DNA from: Pseudomonas quebecensis
GTDB taxonomy: Bacteria; Pseudomonadota; Gammaproteobacteria; Pseudomonadales; Pseudomonadaceae
Assembly: GCF_026410085.1 (NCBI RefSeq)
Contig: NZ_CP112866.1
Span: forward strand, 4,339,001-4,403,000
Reading direction: 5' to 3'
DNA: 64,000 nucleotides
The notes beneath the pieces are model-generated. The model did not search any database and was not told where the DNA came from. It saw only the letters and a list, made by a program, of their open reading frames with translations. A program made the translations under genes and the position numbers. Shown here piece after piece: positions 17,957 to 27,310 of the stretch; position 1 is the stretch's first letter; each line of letters begins with the position of its first letter.

Positions 17957-19110
17957 TCGAACTTCAAAACCTGACCAAGACTTTTCAAAGCAACGGCAAA
18001 ACTGTTTCGGCCGTGAACGATGTGAGCCTGACCGTCAACGAAGGTGAGATTTGCGTATTCCTCGGCCCTTCGGGCTGCGGCAAAAGCACCACGCTGAAGA
18101 TGATCAATCGCCTGATCAAACCCACCTCGGGCAAGATCCTGATCAACGGCGAAGACACCACCGACCTGGACGAAGTGACCCTGCGCCGTAACATCGGCTA
18201 CGTGATCCAGCAGATCGGCCTGTTCCCCAACATGACCATCGAAGAAAACATCGTGGTTGTGCCCAAGTTGCTCGGCTGGGACAAGCAGAAATGCCACGAC
18301 CGCGCCCGCGAGTTGATGAGCATGATCAAGCTCGAACCCAAGCAGTACCTGCACCGCTACCCGCGTGAACTGTCCGGCGGCCAGCAGCAGCGCATCGGGG
18401 TGATCCGCGCGCTGGCGGCGGATGCGCCGTTGCTGCTGATGGACGAGCCCTTCGGCGCGGTCGACCCGATCAACCGCGAGATGATCCAGAACGAGTTTTT
18501 CGAGATGCAACGGGCGCTGAACAAGACGGTGATCATGGTCAGCCACGACATCGACGAAGCCATCAAGCTGGGCGACAAGATTGCGATTTTCCGCGCCGGC
18601 AAGCTGTTGCAGATCGACCACCCGGACACGTTGCTGGCACATCCGGCCGACGAGTTCGTCAGCAACTTCGTGGGCCAGGACAGCACCCTCAAGCGCCTGC
18701 TGCTGGTCAAGGCCGAAGACGCGGCGGACAACGCTCCGTCGGTAAGCCCGGAAACCCCGGTGGCCGAAGCCCTGGAGTTGATGGACGAACTGGACCGTCG
18801 CTATGTGGTGGTGACCTGCGCCGAGAACAAGGCACTGGGCTATGTGCGCCGTCGCGACCTGCATCGTCAGACCGGCACCTGCGGCCAATACCTGCGCGAG
18901 TTCAACGCTACCGCAGCGTACGACGAGCACTTGCGCATCCTGTTGTCGCGCATGTACGAGTTCAACCGCTCGTGGTTGCCGGTGATGGATGCCGAGCGGG
19001 TGTTCCTGGGTGAAGTGACCCAGGAGTCGATTGCCGAGTACCTGAGTTCCGGTAAGTCCCGTGGGGGCAAGACCAGCATCGTCTCCCCCGCCGAGACCGC
19101 CCTGGCCTGA
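17953..19110 (+). CDS. Osmoprotectant ABC transporter ATP-binding protein with CBS domains
   Basis: This 385-aa OpuCA/ProV-type ATPase shows Walker A GPSGCGKS near residue 37, signature LSGGQQQR near 140 and Walker B LLLMDEPFGAVD near 160. After about residue 250 come two CBS modules (around 265-315 and 320-370), which in OpuA-type transporters sense ionic strength or nucleotide and gate activity. ATG 17953 overlaps the permease 2 stop. A REP palindrome follows 5 bp past the stop. The CBS domains support osmotic control of transport. Confidence 0.9.
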   Translation: MIELQNLTKTFQSNGKTVSAVNDVSLTVNEGEICVFLGPSGCGKSTTLKMINRLIKPTSGKILINGEDTTDLDEVTLRRNIGYVIQQIGLFPNMTIEENIVVVPKLLGWDKQKCHDRARELMSMIKLEPKQYLHRYPRELSGGQQQRIGVIRALAADAPLLLMDEPFGAVDPINREMIQNEFFEMQRALNKTVIMVSHDIDEAIKLGDKIAIFRAGKLLQIDHPDTLLAHPADEFVSNFVGQDSTLKRLLLVKAEDAADNAPSVSPETPVAEALELMDELDRRYVVVTCAENKALGYVRRRDLHRQTGTCGQYLREFNATAAYDEHLRILLSRMYEFNRSWLPVMDAERVFLGEVTQESIAEYLSSGKSRGGKTSIVSPAETALA

Positions 19111-19115
19111 TCTTA

Positions 19116-19145
19116 TGTGGGAGGGGGCTTGCTCCCTCCCACATT
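19116..19145. repeat. Single REP-type palindrome after the osmoprotectant operon
   Basis: TGTGGGAGGGGG-CTTG-CTCCCTCCCACA forms a near-perfect hairpin of the same family as the REPIN arms elsewhere in the window, but here as one compact palindrome. It may serve as the operon terminator. Confidence 0.75.
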
Positions 19146-19365
19146 GGGTCCGTGATCTGTCAGGGAAATACCTTCAATTACTCCCATCCGGGGAACATCA
19201 ATCCGTCACACCGGTCGGTTACATAAGTAGCTGCACAACGCAGCGCGACGAACGCGTGCAGAAACGCGACATTTTTAGTTGATCTATGGCCCCTCACGCC
19301 CTAAAGTTCGCGCCGAACGTCCATGCTGGAAACGATCCATCCGGCTCAAGTACTGACGACGAGAC

Positions 19366-19404
19366 AGCAAGGCCAAGGGCAGCTTATCCCATGGCCTTTT
19401 TGCT
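19366..19404 (+). terminator. Terminator inside the speC leader (attenuator or end of a small RNA)
   Basis: GGCCAAGGG (19371-19379) pairs with CCCATGGCC (19388-19396), and AGCAA/TTGCT flank it, with TTTTT at 19397-19401. It stands about 100 bp before the speC start and well past the upstream operon, inside the 360-bp gene-free stretch 19146-19506. It may end a short transcript starting near 19270 or attenuate speC. Confidence 0.6.
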
Positions 19405-19506
19405 TTCGGCGACATGCCTTGGGAAGTAGGCGAACCAAAGTGGGGATACGGAGGACGTTCAGTTGTACCCATTGATCAATACAGTTTGCCCTTAGGAGTT
19501 CCCAGC

Positions 19507-20670
19507 ATGTCGATCAACGTCGAAGATTATTTCGCGCGCGCCACTTTTGACAAAATGAAGGCGTTCGCCGACAAGCAAGAAACCCCGTTCGTGGTGATCG
19601 ACACCGCGATGATCAGCCAGGCCTACGATGACCTGCGCGCCGGTTTCGAATTCGCCAAGGTTTATTACGCGGTCAAGGCCAACCCGGCCGTCGAGATCAT
19701 CGACCTGTTGAAAGACAAAGGCTCGAGTTTCGATATCGCGTCGATCTACGAGTTGGACAAGGTCATGGACCGCGGCGTCAGCGCCGACCGCATCAGCTAC
19801 GGCAACACCATCAAGAAATCCAAGGACATCCGCTACTTCTATGAGAAGGGCGTGCGTCTGTTCTCCACCGACTCCGAAGCCGACCTGCGCAACATCGCCA
19901 AGGCCGCGCCGGGTTCGAAAGTGTATGTGCGCATTCTCACCGAAGGCTCGACCACCGCCGACTGGCCGCTGTCGCGCAAATTCGGTTGCCAGACCGACAT
20001 GGCCATGGACCTGCTGATCCTGGCCCGCGACCTTGGCCTGGTGCCGTACGGGATCTCGTTCCACGTCGGCTCGCAGCAACGCGATATCAGCGTGTGGGAC
20101 GCGGCCATCGCCAAGGTCAAAGTGATCTTCGAGCGCCTGAAGGAAGAAGACGGCATCCACCTCAAGCTAATCAACATGGGCGGCGGCTTCCCGGCCAACT
20201 ACATCACCCGCACCAACAGCCTGGAAACCTACGCCGAGGAAATCATCCGCTTCCTCAAGGAAGATTTCGGTGATGACCTGCCGGAAATCATCCTGGAACC
20301 CGGCCGTTCGTTGATTGCCAACGCCGGCATCCTGGTCAGCGAAGTGGTGCTGGTGGCGCGTAAATCCCGCACCGCCGTCGAGCGTTGGGTATACACGGAC
20401 GTGGGCAAGTTCTCGGGCCTGATCGAAACCATGGACGAAGCCATCAAGTTCCCGATCTGGACCGAAAAGAAAGGCGAGATGGAAGAAGTGGTCATCGCCG
20501 GCCCGACCTGCGACAGCGCCGATATCATGTATGAAAACTACAAGTACGGCTTGCCGCTGAACCTGGCGATCGGTGATCGTTTGTACTGGTTGTCCACCGG
20601 TGCGTACACCACCAGCTACAGCGCGGTTGAGTTCAATGGGTTTCCGCCGTTGAAGTCGTTCTACGTCTGA
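19507..20670 (+). CDS. speC: Ornithine/lysine decarboxylase, fold type III PLP enzyme
   Basis: This 387-aa enzyme converts ornithine to putrescine (and possibly lysine to cadaverine) at the start of polyamine synthesis. The PLP lysine is K57 in YYAVKANP. Other motifs are HVGSQQ, INMGGGFP, the EPGRS phosphate-binding segment near residue 279, and the catalytic Cys in GPTCDSAD (C335). Eukaryotic-like length and short form separate it from the large fold type I SpeC of E. coli. ATG 19507 follows TAGGAG. A long leader with an internal terminator suggests control of its expression. P. aeruginosa carries its counterpart beside the piu cluster, as here. Confidence 0.93.
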   Translation: MSINVEDYFARATFDKMKAFADKQETPFVVIDTAMISQAYDDLRAGFEFAKVYYAVKANPAVEIIDLLKDKGSSFDIASIYELDKVMDRGVSADRISYGNTIKKSKDIRYFYEKGVRLFSTDSEADLRNIAKAAPGSKVYVRILTEGSTTADWPLSRKFGCQTDMAMDLLILARDLGLVPYGISFHVGSQQRDISVWDAAIAKVKVIFERLKEEDGIHLKLINMGGGFPANYITRTNSLETYAEEIIRFLKEDFGDDLPEIILEPGRSLIANAGILVSEVVLVARKSRTAVERWVYTDVGKFSGLIETMDEAIKFPIWTEKKGEMEEVVIAGPTCDSADIMYENYKYGLPLNLAIGDRLYWLSTGAYTTSYSAVEFNGFPPLKSFYV

Positions 20671-20680
20671 TCCGCCCCTT

Positions 20681-20709
20681 CTGATCGTTCCCAAGGCGGG
20701 AACGATCAG
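20681..20709. terminator. Bidirectional terminator between speC and the convergent Sel1 gene
   Basis: A perfect 12-bp stem (CTGATCGTTCCC / GGGAACGATCAG) with a 5-nt loop overlaps the stop codon of the minus-strand gene. Confidence 0.7.
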
Positions 20710-21452
20710 AGCGTCGCGGCACGCTGTCGATACGCCTCGGCCATCGCTCGAACCTGCGGATCACTCGCCGCAGCCAAGGCCTTATGGGCCGTTCGCAGGA
20801 ACTTGAGATTTCCGCCCGCCAACGCCTTGCGCAACCACTGCAGCGCTGTCTCGACCTGGCCCCTGTCGGCCAGCACCGCCGCATAACTGAACTGCCCGCG
20901 AAAATCCCCACCTTCGGCCGAGCGCCGATACCAGTCGACGGCGGCCTCCAGGTCCCTCGCACAATACTGGCCGTCTTCCAGATAGCGCCCCAGCAGGTTC
21001 ATCGACTTGGCGTGGCCTTGCTCCGCCGCCCGACGATAAAAGGCCAGTGCCTGCGCCTGATCCTCAACCACACCGCGGCCGGTCGCCAGCAGATTCGCGT
21101 AGTTGTATTGCCCCCAATCCAGCCCCGCCTCGGCGGCCAGACGGTAGTGCTGCGCCGCTGCCACCGCATCGGCCGCGCAACCCCAGCCGTGCTCCAGGCA
21201 ACGGCCGACCATATTGCGCGCCATGCGGTGACCGCCCTGCGCCGCGATGCGGAACCAGCGCAGCGCCAGCGCTTCATCGCGGGCAATGCCACGGCCTTCC
21301 AGCAGGATCTGCCCGAGCAAGGCCTGGGCATCGACCACGCCCTCCTTCGCCGCGATCAGAATCGCCTGGGCAGCCCGCACCGGGGAGCCGTCGAGCATGT
21401 TCTGCAATTGCTCGACCGTGAGCACTTCCTGGCGACGCAACAGGAAACTCAT
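20706..21452 (-). CDS. Sel1-repeat (TPR-like) protein
   Basis: This 248-aa protein has no signal peptide or membrane helix. About five Sel1-like repeats of about 36 residues run from residue 25 to 215 (for example ARDEALALRWFRIAAQGGHRMA, AEAGLDWGQYNYANLLATG, DLEAAVDWYRRSAEGGDF). Such solenoids bind other proteins. It begins 1 bp after the piuC stop, so the two are co-transcribed from the Fur-box promoter. Its role in iron uptake is unknown; the same gene pair exists in P. aeruginosa. Confidence 0.85.
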   Translation of the reverse strand: MSFLLRRQEVLTVEQLQNMLDGSPVRAAQAILIAAKEGVVDAQALLGQILLEGRGIARDEALALRWFRIAAQGGHRMARNMVGRCLEHGWGCAADAVAAAQHYRLAAEAGLDWGQYNYANLLATGRGVVEDQAQALAFYRRAAEQGHAKSMNLLGRYLEDGQYCARDLEAAVDWYRRSAEGGDFRGQFSYAAVLADRGQVETALQWLRKALAGGNLKFLRTAHKALAAASDPQVRAMAEAYRQRAATL

Positions 21453-21453
21453 C

Positions 21454-22134
21454 TCAGACCTCGACCCAGCGGCGCAACAGGTTGTGGTAGGTGCCGGTGA
21501 GCTGAATCAGCGCCGGATGATCGGGCACATCGCGGGTCAGTTGCTGGATCGCGCCGTCCATCTCGAACAGCAGCGTGCGCTGGCTGTCTTCACGCACCAG
21601 GCTCTGGGTCCAGAAGAATGAGGCGTATCGCGCGCCCCGGGTCACAGGGTTGACTTTGTGCAGGCTGGAACCGGGGTACAGCACCATATCGCCGGCCGGC
21701 AACTTGACTCGCTGCAGGCCGAAGGTGTCCTGGATCTCCAGTTCACCGCCGTCGTAGTCGTCGGGGTCGCTGAAAAACACGGTGGACGACAAATCGGTGC
21801 GCACGCGCTCAGGGCTGCCCTTGGGTTGGCGCACGGCGTTATCGATATGAAAGTCGAAACTGCCGCCGGCGGTGTAGCAGTTGAGCAACGGTGGAAAGAC
21901 TTTGTGCGGTAACGCCGCCGACATGAACAACGGGTTTTGCCACAGACGTTCGAGCATCGCCGCGCCGATTTCCTTGGCTAAGGGATGGCCTTCGGGCAAT
22001 TGCAGGTTGTGCTTGGCCTTGGCGGACTGGTGCCCGGCGGTGATTTTACCGTCGGCCCAATCGGCGTTTTCCAGGGCCAGGCGAATGCGTTGCACCTCCT
22101 CGCGGGAGAACAGGCCGGGAATGTGCAGCAGCAT
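21454..22134 (-). CDS. piuC: PKHD-type Fe(II)/2-oxoglutarate hydroxylase PiuC
   Basis: This 226-aa dioxygenase has iron ligands H96 and D98 (FHID) and H159 (SSLHKV), and R169 as the 2-oxoglutarate salt-bridge residue. All match the PiuC family in spacing. ATG 22134 gives the family start [10 protein letters not shown]; the frame continues to 22266 but would cross the Fur box. The physiological substrate is unknown. The gene is iron-regulated and linked to the piuA receptor, and the enzyme may modify an iron chelate or help iron release. Transcription shares a control region with piuA. Confidence 0.93.
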   Translation of the reverse strand: MLLHIPGLFSREEVQRIRLALENADWADGKITAGHQSAKAKHNLQLPEGHPLAKEIGAAMLERLWQNPLFMSAALPHKVFPPLLNCYTAGGSFDFHIDNAVRQPKGSPERVRTDLSSTVFFSDPDDYDGGELEIQDTFGLQRVKLPAGDMVLYPGSSLHKVNPVTRGARYASFFWTQSLVREDSQRTLLFEMDGAIQQLTRDVPDHPALIQLTGTYHNLLRRWVEV

Positions 22135-22163
22135 GGGGTGGTACCTGGGTGCGGAGGGGCGCC

Positions 22164-22182
22164 AATGATATTGATTCTTATC
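22164..22182. promoter_or_regulatory. Fur box between piuC and piuA
   Basis: AATGATATTGATTCTTATC matches the 19-bp Fur consensus at about 12 positions, including ATTGAT-TTATC in the right half. It lies 30 bp before piuC and 158 bp before piuA, so it is best placed for piuC and may act on both. Confidence 0.7.
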
Positions 22183-22339
22183 AACACTGTAAAACCCGGA
22201 GACGGATGAACGCGTAAAAACCGTAAGGTAAAAGTGTAAAGAATGTAAATTCAATGCAATTAGCAATGTATCGCAATTGATAGAAAGTCGTGTTCACCCT
22301 ATATTCCGCCGCCTTACATCCTTGGGGAAAGGACACGAC

Positions 22340-24640
22340 ATGTCGCGCACTGCACAAAAAATTCCGGCCAGTTCACCACGTTTGCTGGCCTCGGCCATCG
22401 GCGTTGCCCTTGGCGCCACGACGGTGACCCACTTGGCACAGGCGGCCGAGGACACTGAGCAAAAAAGCCAGCGCAACAGCATCTCCCTGGGCGCCACCAG
22501 CATCACCGGCGAAGAGCAGGACACTACCTCGTACCAGGTAGAAAAAGCCGCGTCACAGAAATACACCGCGCCGCTGGTGGATACGCCGCGCTCGGTCACG
22601 GTAGTGCCGCAACAAGTGCTCAAGGACACCGCCGCCACCTCGTTGCAGGATGCCTTGCGCACCGTACCCGGCATCACTTTCGGCGCCGGTGAAGGCGGCA
22701 ACCCTCAGGGCGATCGTCCCTTCATCCGCGGTTTCGATGCACAGGGCGACACCTACCTCGATGGCGTGCGCGACACCGGCGGCCAGAGCCGTGAGATTTT
22801 CGACATCGAGTCCATCGAAGTCAGCAAAGGCCCGAACTCTTCCTTCGGCGGACGCGGCTCGGCCGGTGGCAGCCTCAACCTGGTGAGCAAAACCCCTCAG
22901 GCACGGGACTTCACCAACGGCGGTTTCACCTACGGTTCCGACCAGACCCGCCGCTACGTGCTCGACGTGAACCGCCAGTTCCTCGACGACAGCGCCGCAT
23001 TCCGCCTGAACCTGATGAGCCACGAACAGAACGTGGCCGGGCGCGACGCGGTCAATTACGACCGCTGGGGCGTGGCGCCCTCGCTGACCTTCGGCCTGGG
23101 CACCCCCACCCGCGTCAACCTCAGCTACTACCACCTGGAAAGCGACGACCTGCCGGACTCGGGGATTCCCTACGGCTACGGTTCGGCCACCGCCACCGCC
23201 CACGTCCACGACAAACCCAACGACGGCGGCGACAGCAATAACTTCTACGGCCTCAAAGACCGCGATTTCCGCAAGACCCGCGCCGACATCAGCACGTTCT
23301 CCATCGAGCACGACCTGAACGACAACATGACGCTGAAAAACACCCTGCGCCACGGCAGTACCGGCCAGGACTACGTGCTGACCCAGCCCGACGACAGCAA
23401 ACTCAACGTGAACAAGTTCGGCACCGTGTGGCGCCGGGCCAATTCGCGTGTATCCACCACCACCACGACCACCAACCAGACCGACCTGTTCGGCAGCTTC
23501 CAAGCCCTGGGCTTCAAAAACACCTACTCCACCGGCCTGGAATTCACCGGTGAAGAAACCCGCGTCAGCAGCTACACCGTGAGCCCGAACGCGAATCCGG
23601 TGTGCACGCCGGCCAAAGGCGGCCTGGGCGGCCAATGCACCTCATTGAGCAACCCGAACCCGGACGACGCCTGGACCGGTTCCGTCGCGCGCAACTACAA
23701 CGGCACCAACACCAAAGCCACCAGCCGCGCCGCGTACGTGTTCGACACTATCGAACTGGACCCGAAATGGCTGCTTAACGTCGGCCTGCGCTACGATACT
23801 TTCGACACCGAAGCCAACACCAATGCGGTGCCTAGTGCGACGGTCAAGGCACGCAGCAAAATCAAGGACGACAGCCAATTCTTCAACTGGCAGGCCGGTC
23901 TGGTCTGGAAACCGCTGGAAAACGGCAGCATCTATGCCTCCTACGCCACCTCGGCCACCCCGCCCGGCGGCCTGGTCGGCGAAGGCTCGGACGGCAACCC
24001 GCTGTCTGCCGGCGCGGCCACCAGCGATCTGCAACCGGAAGAAACCGTCAACTATGAGCTGGGCACCAAGTGGGATCTGTTCCACGACCGCCTTTCGCTG
24101 ACCGCCGCCGTATTCCGCACCGAGAAGAAAAACACCCGCATTCTGGTGGACGCCCTCACCTACCAGAACGCCGGCGAGTCGCGGGTCGACGGCGTGGAAT
24201 TGTCCGCCAGCGGCAAAATCACCGAGCAATGGCAAGTGTTCGCCGGCTACAGCTACCTGGACAGCGAACTGGTCAAGGCTGGCCGTAACGGTCGCAACGG
24301 GGTAATCAGCGCCGGCTCCAACGAAGGCAACCAGATGCCCAACACGCCGAAGAACACCTTCAGCCTGTGGACCACCTATGCCCTTACACCCAAGTTCACC
24401 GTTGGCGGCGGCGCGTTCTATGTCGACCAGGTTTACGGCGACGTGGGCAACACCGTGTATGTGCCGTCCTATACCCGCTACGACGCCATGGCCAGCTACA
24501 AGCTGACCAAGAACGTCGACTTGCAACTGAACGTGCAGAACCTGACCGATAAGGTCTACTACGATAAGGCTTACTCCGCGCACTTCGCCAACCAGGCCGC
24601 CGGTCGCACGGCGCTGCTGACCACCAGCTTCCATTTCTAA
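22340..24640 (+). CDS. piuA: TonB-dependent siderophore receptor PiuA
   Basis: This 766-aa outer-membrane receptor has a signal peptide (residues 1-36, LAQAAED), a plug domain (about 70-190 with VDTPRSVTVVPQQVL, GITFGAGEGGN and PFIRGFDAQG) and a 22-strand barrel ending in the typical aromatic terminus FHF. Plug motifs such as SSFGGRGSAGGSLNLVSK are those of catecholate/hydroxamate receptors. ATG 22340 follows AAGGAC. P. aeruginosa PiuA imports catechol-type chelates and catechol-bearing cephalosporins, so the same is inferred here. Terminator at 24654-24683. Confidence 0.94.
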   Translation: MSRTAQKIPASSPRLLASAIGVALGATTVTHLAQAAEDTEQKSQRNSISLGATSITGEEQDTTSYQVEKAASQKYTAPLVDTPRSVTVVPQQVLKDTAATSLQDALRTVPGITFGAGEGGNPQGDRPFIRGFDAQGDTYLDGVRDTGGQSREIFDIESIEVSKGPNSSFGGRGSAGGSLNLVSKTPQARDFTNGGFTYGSDQTRRYVLDVNRQFLDDSAAFRLNLMSHEQNVAGRDAVNYDRWGVAPSLTFGLGTPTRVNLSYYHLESDDLPDSGIPYGYGSATATAHVHDKPNDGGDSNNFYGLKDRDFRKTRADISTFSIEHDLNDNMTLKNTLRHGSTGQDYVLTQPDDSKLNVNKFGTVWRRANSRVSTTTTTTNQTDLFGSFQALGFKNTYSTGLEFTGEETRVSSYTVSPNANPVCTPAKGGLGGQCTSLSNPNPDDAWTGSVARNYNGTNTKATSRAAYVFDTIELDPKWLLNVGLRYDTFDTEANTNAVPSATVKARSKIKDDSQFFNWQAGLVWKPLENGSIYASYATSATPPGGLVGEGSDGNPLSAGAATSDLQPEETVNYELGTKWDLFHDRLSLTAAVFRTEKKNTRILVDALTYQNAGESRVDGVELSASGKITEQWQVFAGYSYLDSELVKAGRNGRNGVISAGSNEGNQMPNTPKNTFSLWTTYALTPKFTVGGGAFYVDQVYGDVGNTVYVPSYTRYDAMASYKLTKNVDLQLNVQNLTDKVYYDKAYSAHFANQAAGRTALLTTSFHF

Positions 24641-24653
24641 ACGCTCGGCCCTG

Positions 24654-24683
24654 AGCCCCACGCATCGGATGCGTGGGGCTTTT
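24654..24683 (+). terminator. Rho-independent terminator after piuA
   Basis: AGCCCCACGCAT pairs with ATGCGTGGGGCT and is followed by TTTT. Confidence 0.85.
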
Positions 24684-24768
24684 GCGTGTTAAACAACAAA
24701 GTTTCTCGACAACCCACGGCATAATGCGCGCCGTGGCACTTATATCCCGATGAACGAGGCGGTCCGAC

Positions 24769-27294
24769 GTGTTGAAGAAAACCCTGTTTCAGTTGCACTG
24801 GTTTTTCGGCATTACTGCCGGGCTGGTGCTGGCCTTGATGGGGATCACCGGAGCGGCCGTGTCGTTCCAGGATGAAATACTGCGGGCTCTCAACCCCAGC
24901 GTCCTGCACGTACAAAAACGCGAAGCCGGCGTGCTGCCGCCGGCCGAACTGGTGCGCAAGCTCGAAGCCGTCGAAGGCAAGACCGTCGCCATGCTGTGGG
25001 TAGAGCGCGACAGCGGCAATGCCGCGCGCGTGGCCTTCACCCCGCCGCCGGGTGAACGGCGTGGCCCGATGCGCTACTTCGACCCGTACACCGGCGAGTA
25101 CCTGGGCGACGCCGTCGGCCAGGATGTGTTGGGTTTTATCCTGCAACTGCACCGCTTCCTCGCCATCGGCGAAACCGGCCGGCAGATCACCGGCGCCTGC
25201 ACCCTGATCCTGGTGTTCTTCTGCCTCTCCGGCCTGTACCTGCGCTGGCCGCGCCAGGTCGCGAACTGGCGCGCCTGGCTGACCCTGGACTGGCGCAAAA
25301 AGGGCCGCAGCTTCAATTGGGACCTGCACTCAGTGTTCGGCACCTGGTGCCTGCTGTTTTATCTGTTGGCGGCGCTCACCGGGTTGTTCTGGTCCTACGA
25401 CTGGTACAGCCGAGGGCTGACCCAACTGCTGTCCGACGCCCCGCAGAACGAACGGGTACGCACGCGCGGCCCAGCGCCCGCAGGTCCGGCACCGGTGGCC
25501 AACTACGACGCAATCTGGAGCAGCCTCTACAGCAACGCCGGTCCTGACCTGAGCGCCTACAACATCCGCATGCCTGGCGCTGCCGGGCAACCGGCTACCG
25601 TGTATTACCTGCTGAGCGACTCGCCCCATGACCGCGCGCTCAACCAGATCAACCTGGACCCGGCCACCGGCGAGGTCCAATCCCATGATCGCTACGCCGG
25701 CAAGAGCCTCAAGGCTCAGTTACTGACCAGCATTTATGCACTGCACACCGGCAGCTACTTTGGCTTGATCGGGCGGATCGTGCTGACCGTCAGTTCACTG
25801 TTGATGCCGTTGTTCTTCATCACCGGCTGGTTGCTGTACCTGGATCGCCGTCGCAAAAAACGCCAGGTGCGCGACGCTCGCCAGCGCCTCGGCGCCAACC
25901 CCAGCGATGCCTCGGCGTGGCTGATCGGCTTTGCCAGCCAGAGCGGTTTCGCCGAACAACTGGCCTGGCAGACCGCCGGGCAACTGCAGGCTGCCGGCCT
26001 GCCGGTGAAAGTGCAGGCGCTGGGCAGCGTCAGCGCGGATGAGCTGCGCCAGGCGCACAACGCGCTGTTCGTGGTCAGCACCTTCGGCGACGGTGAAGCG
26101 CCCGACAATGCCCGTGGCTTCGAGCGCAGCGTGCTCGGCCAGGGCCTGTCGCTCAAGGGCTTGAACTACTCGGTGCTGGCCCTCGGCGATCGCCAATACC
26201 CGCACTTTTGCGGCTTCGCCCGGCGTCTGCATTTCTGGCTGACCAACCAGGGCGGCACAGCGTTATTCGCCCCGGTGGAAGTGGACAGCGGCGACACCCA
26301 CGCATTGCTGCACTGGCAGCAACAGTTGGGCGAACTGACCGGCCACGCCCCGGCCGCCGCCTGGCCAAGCACCCAGTACGAACACTGGACACTGAGCCAG
26401 CGCACCCTGCTCAACCCCGGCAGCGTCGGCGCGGGCGTGTACCTGCTGGGCCTCACGTCGACGTCGTCGCAGCACTGGGACGCCGGCGACCTGGTGGAAA
26501 TCCTGCCGCGCAACGCCCCGTCGGCAGTCGAGCACTTTCTGGCGGGCCTGGGCCTGCAAGGCAGCGACGGCGTACTGATCGAAGGGCTGGCACAAACCCT
26601 CGACCGGGCCCTGGCCACTCGCCAGTTGCCGGACAACCGCGCGCACCTGGTCGGCCTGCACGCCCAGGCGCTGGTGGACGCCTTGGTGCCGCTGGGCATG
26701 CGCGAATACTCCATCGCCTCGATTGCCGGCGACGGTGTGCTCGAATTGATCGTACGTCAGGAACGCCACGCCGACGGCCGCCTGGGCCTGGGCTCGGGCT
26801 GGCTCACCGAACACGCGCCCCTCGGCGGCGCGATCAGCCTGCGTCTGCGACGCAACAGTGGCTTCCACCTGCCGGACGCGCCGGTGCCGCTGATCCTGCT
26901 GGGCAACGGCACCGGGCTGGCCGGCCTGCGCAGCTTGCTTAAAGCGCGCATTGCCCAAGGCCAGCAGCGCAACTGGCTGGTGTTCGGCGAACGCAATATC
27001 GCCCACGACTACCTGTGCCGGGACGAGCTGCAAGGCTGGCTGGCCAGCGGCGATCTGGCGCTGTTGGACCTGGCGTTCTCCCGCGATCAGGCAGAGAAAA
27101 TCTACGTGCAGGATCGCCTGCGCGAGTCGGCGGATGTACTGCGCAGATGGCTGGCCGATGGCGCGGCGATTTATGTGTGCGGCAGCTTGCAGGGGATGGC
27201 TGCCGGGGTGGATCAGGCGCTGGTGGATATCCTCGGCCGTGAGGCGGTGGAGCGCTTGATCGAACAAGGCCGCTATCGCCGCGACGTCTACTGA
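24769..27294 (+). CDS. piuB: PepSY-flavodoxin-flavoreductase membrane protein PiuB
   Basis: This 841-aa three-part protein has PepSY-type membrane helices with paired His ([12 protein letters not shown] near residue 10, [13 protein letters not shown] near 125, [16 protein letters not shown] near 185, and a helix near 330). A flavodoxin-like domain spans about 380-510 ([35 protein letters not shown]). A sulfite-reductase-type FAD/NADP domain spans about 540-841 ([30 protein letters not shown]). It should carry electrons from NADPH through FAD and FMN to membrane haem, for periplasmic iron reduction. The start is GTG 24769, without a strong ribosome-binding site. It lies downstream of piuA but beyond a terminator. 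Confidence 0.9.
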   Translation: MLKKTLFQLHWFFGITAGLVLALMGITGAAVSFQDEILRALNPSVLHVQKREAGVLPPAELVRKLEAVEGKTVAMLWVERDSGNAARVAFTPPPGERRGPMRYFDPYTGEYLGDAVGQDVLGFILQLHRFLAIGETGRQITGACTLILVFFCLSGLYLRWPRQVANWRAWLTLDWRKKGRSFNWDLHSVFGTWCLLFYLLAALTGLFWSYDWYSRGLTQLLSDAPQNERVRTRGPAPAGPAPVANYDAIWSSLYSNAGPDLSAYNIRMPGAAGQPATVYYLLSDSPHDRALNQINLDPATGEVQSHDRYAGKSLKAQLLTSIYALHTGSYFGLIGRIVLTVSSLLMPLFFITGWLLYLDRRRKKRQVRDARQRLGANPSDASAWLIGFASQSGFAEQLAWQTAGQLQAAGLPVKVQALGSVSADELRQAHNALFVVSTFGDGEAPDNARGFERSVLGQGLSLKGLNYSVLALGDRQYPHFCGFARRLHFWLTNQGGTALFAPVEVDSGDTHALLHWQQQLGELTGHAPAAAWPSTQYEHWTLSQRTLLNPGSVGAGVYLLGLTSTSSQHWDAGDLVEILPRNAPSAVEHFLAGLGLQGSDGVLIEGLAQTLDRALATRQLPDNRAHLVGLHAQALVDALVPLGMREYSIASIAGDGVLELIVRQERHADGRLGLGSGWLTEHAPLGGAISLRLRRNSGFHLPDAPVPLILLGNGTGLAGLRSLLKARIAQGQQRNWLVFGERNIAHDYLCRDELQGWLASGDLALLDLAFSRDQAEKIYVQDRLRESADVLRRWLADGAAIYVCGSLQGMAAGVDQALVDILGREAVERLIEQGRYRRDVY

Positions 27295-27310
27295 GGTCAC
27301 CCAATGTGGG

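Noticed and set aside
22235..22290. Second Fur box directly before piuA (GCAATT repeats)
   Set aside because: The GCAAT/CAATTG repeats do not fit the 19-bp consensus well enough; only the box at 22164-22182 is called.
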